Assembly (NCBI GenBank): GCA_945867875.1
Contig: CAMBJF010000092.1
Location: forward strand, 1 to 8,731
Reading direction: 5' to 3'
From: an uncultured Ruminococcus sp.
GTDB lineage: Bacteria; Bacillota; Clostridia; Oscillospirales; Ruminococcaceae
DNA: 8,731 nt
Shown here: positions 5,953-8,731 of the stretch, in pieces
Numbering within the stretch: position 1 is the stretch's first letter
How the letters are laid out: the number at the start of each line of letters is the position of its first letter
Notes under the pieces: model-generated
The model's input: the letters and a program-made list of their open reading frames with translations, nothing else
Database searches by the model: none
Told to the model about the DNA's origin: nothing
Position numbers and translations under genes: made by a program

Positions 5953-5965
5953 TCCTTAAAAGGAG
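5953..5965 (+). promoter_or_regulatory. gyrA ribosome binding site that decides the start
   Basis: AAAAGGAG (5958-5965) is the strongest Shine-Dalgarno in the window. It abuts TTG 5966 and lies only 3 bases from TTG 5969, too close for either to serve. TTG 5975 is at 9 bases, the usual distance. TCCTT (5953-5957) is complementary to AAGGA (5960-5964) and could weakly pair with it, although the loop is very short. Confidence 0.7.
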
Positions 5966-5974
5966 TTGTTGATT

Positions 5975-8572
5975 TTGTCAGATGAAGTATTCAGTTTGAA
6001 TAATAACAGGTTTATCAGCAGAAATATAGAAAAGGAAATGAAGGAATCATTTCTTGCCTACTCGATGTCGGTCATAGTTTCCCGTGCTCTGCCTGATGTA
6101 AGGGACGGTCTCAAACCCGTTCACAGACGTATCCTTTACACGATGTACGAAAACGGTCTGACCCCCGACAAGGAGTACCGTAAGTGCGCCGATACTGTTG
6201 GTACGGTGCTGGGACGCTATCACCCCCACGGCGATGCTTCCGTTTATGACGCTATGGTAAGACTTGCCCAGGATTTCTCTATGAGATATCCTCTCGTTGA
6301 CGGTCACGGAAACTTCGGTTCACTTGACGGCGACCCCCCTGCCGCTTACCGATACACCGAGGCAAGAATGGAGAAAATGACCCTTGAGATGCTGACAGAC
6401 ATCAACAAGGACACCATTGATTTTATGTCAAACTATGACGACAGACTGAAAGAGCCTGTTGTTCTCCCCTCCCGCTTCCCCAACCTCCTTGTGAACGGTT
6501 CTGTGGGTATTGCGGTAGGTATGGCTACAAATATCCCTCCCCATAACCTTGCGGAAACTATCGGCGCCGTTCAGACACTTATCAAAAATCCCGACTGTAC
6601 TCTTGATGAGCTTATGGAGCATATCAAGGGACCCGACTTCCCCACAGGCGGCATTATTATGGGCCGTGCGGGCATAAGGGCGGCATATGCTACGGGCCGT
6701 GGAAAGGTTACTCTCCGAGGCAGGACAAGAATTGAGGAAATAAAGGGAAGAAACTGCATCATTATTGATGAGATCCCCTATATGGTCAATAAGAAAACTC
6801 TTATCGAGAGGATTGCGGAGCTTGCCAAGGACAAGCGCATTGACGGCATTTTCGCTATCCGTGACGAGTCCGACAAGGACAACGACGTAAGAGTTGTTAT
6901 CGAGCTGAAAAAGGACGCTATTCCTCAGGTGGTGCTCAATCATCTGTTCCAGTACACACAGCTTCAGGACACCGTTGGAATCATTATGCTGGCTCTTGTA
7001 AAGGGCGAGCCTAAGATACTTACCTTAAAGCAGATGCTGAATGAATACATCGCTTTCCAGGACGAGGTAATCAGAAGAAGAACTCAGTTTGACCTTGACA
7101 AGGCTAAGGCAAGGGCTCATATCTTAGAGGGTATGGTAATTGCTGCGGACAATATTGACGAGGTCATCAAGATATGCCGCACATCTGAAAACATTGGCGA
7201 GATAAAGTCAAGACTTATGGAAAGATTCGGTCTTACCGATGTTCAGGCAGAGGCTATCGCTCAGATGAGAATGTATCAGCTCTCAAATATGGAGCGCAAG
7301 AAGATAGAAGACGAACTTGCCGAGCTTCACGCAAAGATAAAGGAGCTTACCGAAATTCTCGGCGATGATGCAAAGGTGCTTGAAATTGTTTCCAATGAGC
7401 TTGAGGAGATAAAGAAGAAATACACCGACGAGAGAAGAACTTCTATCGAAAATGTCAGCGGTGAGGTCGATGTTGAGGACCTTATCCCCGTTGAGGACTG
7501 CGTTGTCACCCTTACTGACATCGGCTATATCAAGCGTCAGCCCGTAAGCGAGTACAAGATACAGAAGAGAGGCGGCAAGGGCGTTTCCGCTATCAAGCAG
7601 AGGGACGAGGACTTCGTTCAGGAAATGTTTATCGCCTCCTCCCATGATGATGTGCTGTTTATTTCAAACAAGGGAATTATGTACAAGCTCAGATGCTTTG
7701 AAATTGCGGAAGGCTCAAAGCAGTCAAGAGGAGTAAATGTTATCAATATGCTCCCTCTCGGCGAAGATGAGAAAATTGCCGCTATGATAAAGACCTCCGA
7801 TTATGACGAGGGCAGGTTCATCATAATGGTGACAAAGAACGGCAAGATAAAGAGAACTCCCCTTTCGGCATACAAGAATGTCCGCAAGAACGGTCTGAGA
7901 GCCGTAGGTCTTGACGATGGCGACGAAATTGCAGGCGTAAGACTTACCGACGGCAATGCTCAGGTCATCGTTGCCACAAAGAACGGCTTTGCTATCCGCA
8001 TCGAGGAAACTCAGATGAGACCTATGAGCAGAACTGCTCACGGCGTCAAGGCTATTAAGCTCAGAGACGGCGACTGCGTTGTTTCTATGGCAAGAGTCAG
8101 AGAGGGCGCAAGCGTTCTTACCGTTACCGACAAGGGTCTGGGCAGACGTGTCAAGCTCGATGATTACCGTATCCAGCGCAGAGGCGGCTATGGTATGCTC
8201 AACTACAAGACCTCCGATGAAAAGGGCTATGTATGCGGCATAAAGATAGTTGATGAGGACGACGACATCATTATGATAGCTACCGACGGCGTTATCATCA
8301 GGATAAGAGCCTGCGACATACGCATTATGGGCAGATATGCAACAGGCGTCAAGCTTATGAGAGTAAGCGGCGAGGACAGAGTTGTTTCCTTCACAAGAGC
8401 CGAGCACGATGACAGTGCTGAGACTGAAAAGATAGAGCAGCCCTCCGAAGAGGAGCTTGAAAAGGAAATGGCGGAAGCAGCTGCCGAGGAGCAGAGCGAA
8501 GTTATTGTTGATGATGTTCCCGATGATGACGATGAGACTGATGACGGAAATGACGAGGACACTGAGGAATAA
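5975..8572 (+). CDS. gyrA: DNA gyrase subunit A
   Basis: GyrA carries the breakage-reunion site and the DNA-wrapping domain. From TTG 5975 the product has 865 residues. Catalytic Tyr127 lies in AAYRYTEARM. The quinolone region reads HPHGDASVYD, with Ala88 at the E. coli Ser83 position and Asp92 at the Asp87 position. The winged-helix/tower part (SRFPNLLVNGSVGIAVGM, about 166-183) and the coiled-coil arm (about 360-490) follow in normal order. The C-terminal beta-pinwheel begins near residue 500 with the canonical GyrA box QKRGGKG (530-536) and has a second box-like QRRGGYG (734-740). It ends in a long acidic tail (809-865, 29 Asp/Glu out of 57). The GyrA box marks it as gyrase rather than topoisomerase IV ParC. 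The start was chosen by ribosome-binding-site spacing. It follows the YcxB-like gene by 37 bases. Confidence 0.97.
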   Translation: MSDEVFSLNNNRFISRNIEKEMKESFLAYSMSVIVSRALPDVRDGLKPVHRRILYTMYENGLTPDKEYRKCADTVGTVLGRYHPHGDASVYDAMVRLAQDFSMRYPLVDGHGNFGSLDGDPPAAYRYTEARMEKMTLEMLTDINKDTIDFMSNYDDRLKEPVVLPSRFPNLLVNGSVGIAVGMATNIPPHNLAETIGAVQTLIKNPDCTLDELMEHIKGPDFPTGGIIMGRAGIRAAYATGRGKVTLRGRTRIEEIKGRNCIIIDEIPYMVNKKTLIERIAELAKDKRIDGIFAIRDESDKDNDVRVVIELKKDAIPQVVLNHLFQYTQLQDTVGIIMLALVKGEPKILTLKQMLNEYIAFQDEVIRRRTQFDLDKAKARAHILEGMVIAADNIDEVIKICRTSENIGEIKSRLMERFGLTDVQAEAIAQMRMYQLSNMERKKIEDELAELHAKIKELTEILGDDAKVLEIVSNELEEIKKKYTDERRTSIENVSGEVDVEDLIPVEDCVVTLTDIGYIKRQPVSEYKIQKRGGKGVSAIKQRDEDFVQEMFIASSHDDVLFISNKGIMYKLRCFEIAEGSKQSRGVNVINMLPLGEDEKIAAMIKTSDYDEGRFIIMVTKNGKIKRTPLSAYKNVRKNGLRAVGLDDGDEIAGVRLTDGNAQVIVATKNGFAIRIEETQMRPMSRTAHGVKAIKLRDGDCVVSMARVREGASVLTVTDKGLGRRVKLDDYRIQRRGGYGMLNYKTSDEKGYVCGIKIVDEDDDIIMIATDGVIIRIRACDIRIMGRYATGVKLMRVSGEDRVVSFTRAEHDDSAETEKIEQPSEEELEKEMAEAAAEEQSEVIVDDVPDDDDETDDGNDEDTEE

Positions 8573-8589
8573 TCAATAAATTTACGCAG

Positions 8590-8609
8590 GCGGAAATGAA
8601 TTTCGCTTT
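8590..8609 (+). terminator. Weak terminator-like hairpin after gyrA
   Basis: GCGGAA (8590-8595) can pair with TTTCGC (8601-8606) as six pairs including one G-T, around a 5-base loop, followed by only three T. It lies 18 bases after the gyrA stop. The stem is short and the T run poor, so termination here would be weak. Confidence 0.25.
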
Positions 8610-8666
8610 AGATTGTAGAAAAAGCTGTAAATAAAAAAAGTTGCACAAATAAATTTAACAGTAAAA

Positions 8667-8731
8667 GTTTCGTCCACCTTTTCAAAGGTGGCGGGGTCGA
8701 GGGGTGGAGCCCCTCGTCGCCCTCCGCAGAG
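8667..8731. repeat. GC-rich palindromic intergenic repeat, cut by contig end
   Basis: Base composition changes sharply after the AT-rich gap. The element has three hairpin units in a row: CCACCTTT (8674-8681) with AAAGGTGG (8684-8691); CGAGGGG (8698-8704) with CCCCTCG (8710-8716) around TGGAG; and CGCCCTC CGCA GAG beginning at 8718, whose right arm is lost at the end. From memory, similar CCACCTTTTCAAAGGTGG / GGAGCCCCTCG modules are dispersed between genes in Ruminococcus-type genomes. Its end coinciding with the contig end suggests that the assembly broke at a multicopy repeat. Confidence 0.7.

Noticed and set aside
5966..5974. gyrA start at TTG 5966 or 5969
   Set aside because: Both are 0-3 bases from the Shine-Dalgarno, too close for initiation; TTG 5975 is at 9 bases.
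7724..8407. Minus-strand open frame opposite the gyrA C-terminal domain (227 codons)
   Set aside because: It is antisense to the conserved pinwheel domain, with no ribosome binding site or family resemblance.
8674..8691. CCACCTTT/AAAGGTGG hairpin as the gyrA terminator
   Set aside because: It is about 100 bases past the stop, is followed by G-rich sequence instead of a T run, and belongs to a longer palindromic repeat.

Overview
The window carries a conserved chromosomal replication and supercoiling cluster from a member of the Bacillota, most likely a gut or rumen clostridium of the Ruminococcus/Oscillospiraceae type. The order dnaN - yaaA (S4) - recF - remB - gyrB - gyrA is the classic Gram-positive oriC neighbourhood. 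The Clostridia assignment rests on AAAGG-type ribosome binding sites, TTG starts, the style of the GyrB and GyrA sequences and a GC-rich palindromic intergenic repeat. The family-level assignment is inference. I see no previously undescribed multi-gene system. The points of interest are at finer scale.

Layout. Bases 1-45 are not genomic: they are an Illumina Nextera i7 primer/transposase adapter left on the contig end. Bases 46-481 hold no gene. They look like the dnaA-dnaN intergenic part of the origin, with five same-strand TTTCAAC-type boxes, a DnaA-trio-like tract right after the last box, and AT-rich repeats spaced by about three helical turns. dnaA itself must lie to the left and is not in the window. 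Then come dnaN (sliding clamp), a small S4 RNA-binding protein, recF (start overlapping the S4 gene stop), and remB, all on the + strand and tightly packed. A 67-base gap with its own AT-rich leader precedes gyrB. A two-pass membrane protein with a YcxB-like C-terminus separates gyrB from gyrA. After gyrA there is an AT-rich gap and then a hairpin-rich repeat, in which the contig stops.

How the genes work together. The origin region and DnaN serve initiation and processive replication. RecF acts at gaps and stalled forks. GyrB and GyrA form the A2B2 gyrase that removes positive supercoils ahead of forks. YaaA is linked to ribosome maturation and RemB to transcription regulation in Bacillus; both are passengers of this conserved operon. 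The YcxB-like protein has no known link to gyrase.

Most useful second looks: the DnaA-trio-like element at 306-326; two natural substitutions in gyrase drug-contact positions (GyrB Trp460 at the E. coli Lys447 position, GyrA Ala88 at the E. coli Ser83 position); an 80-base AT-rich, codon-atypical patch inside recF; a leader motif shared by dnaN and gyrB; and the terminal palindromic repeat.
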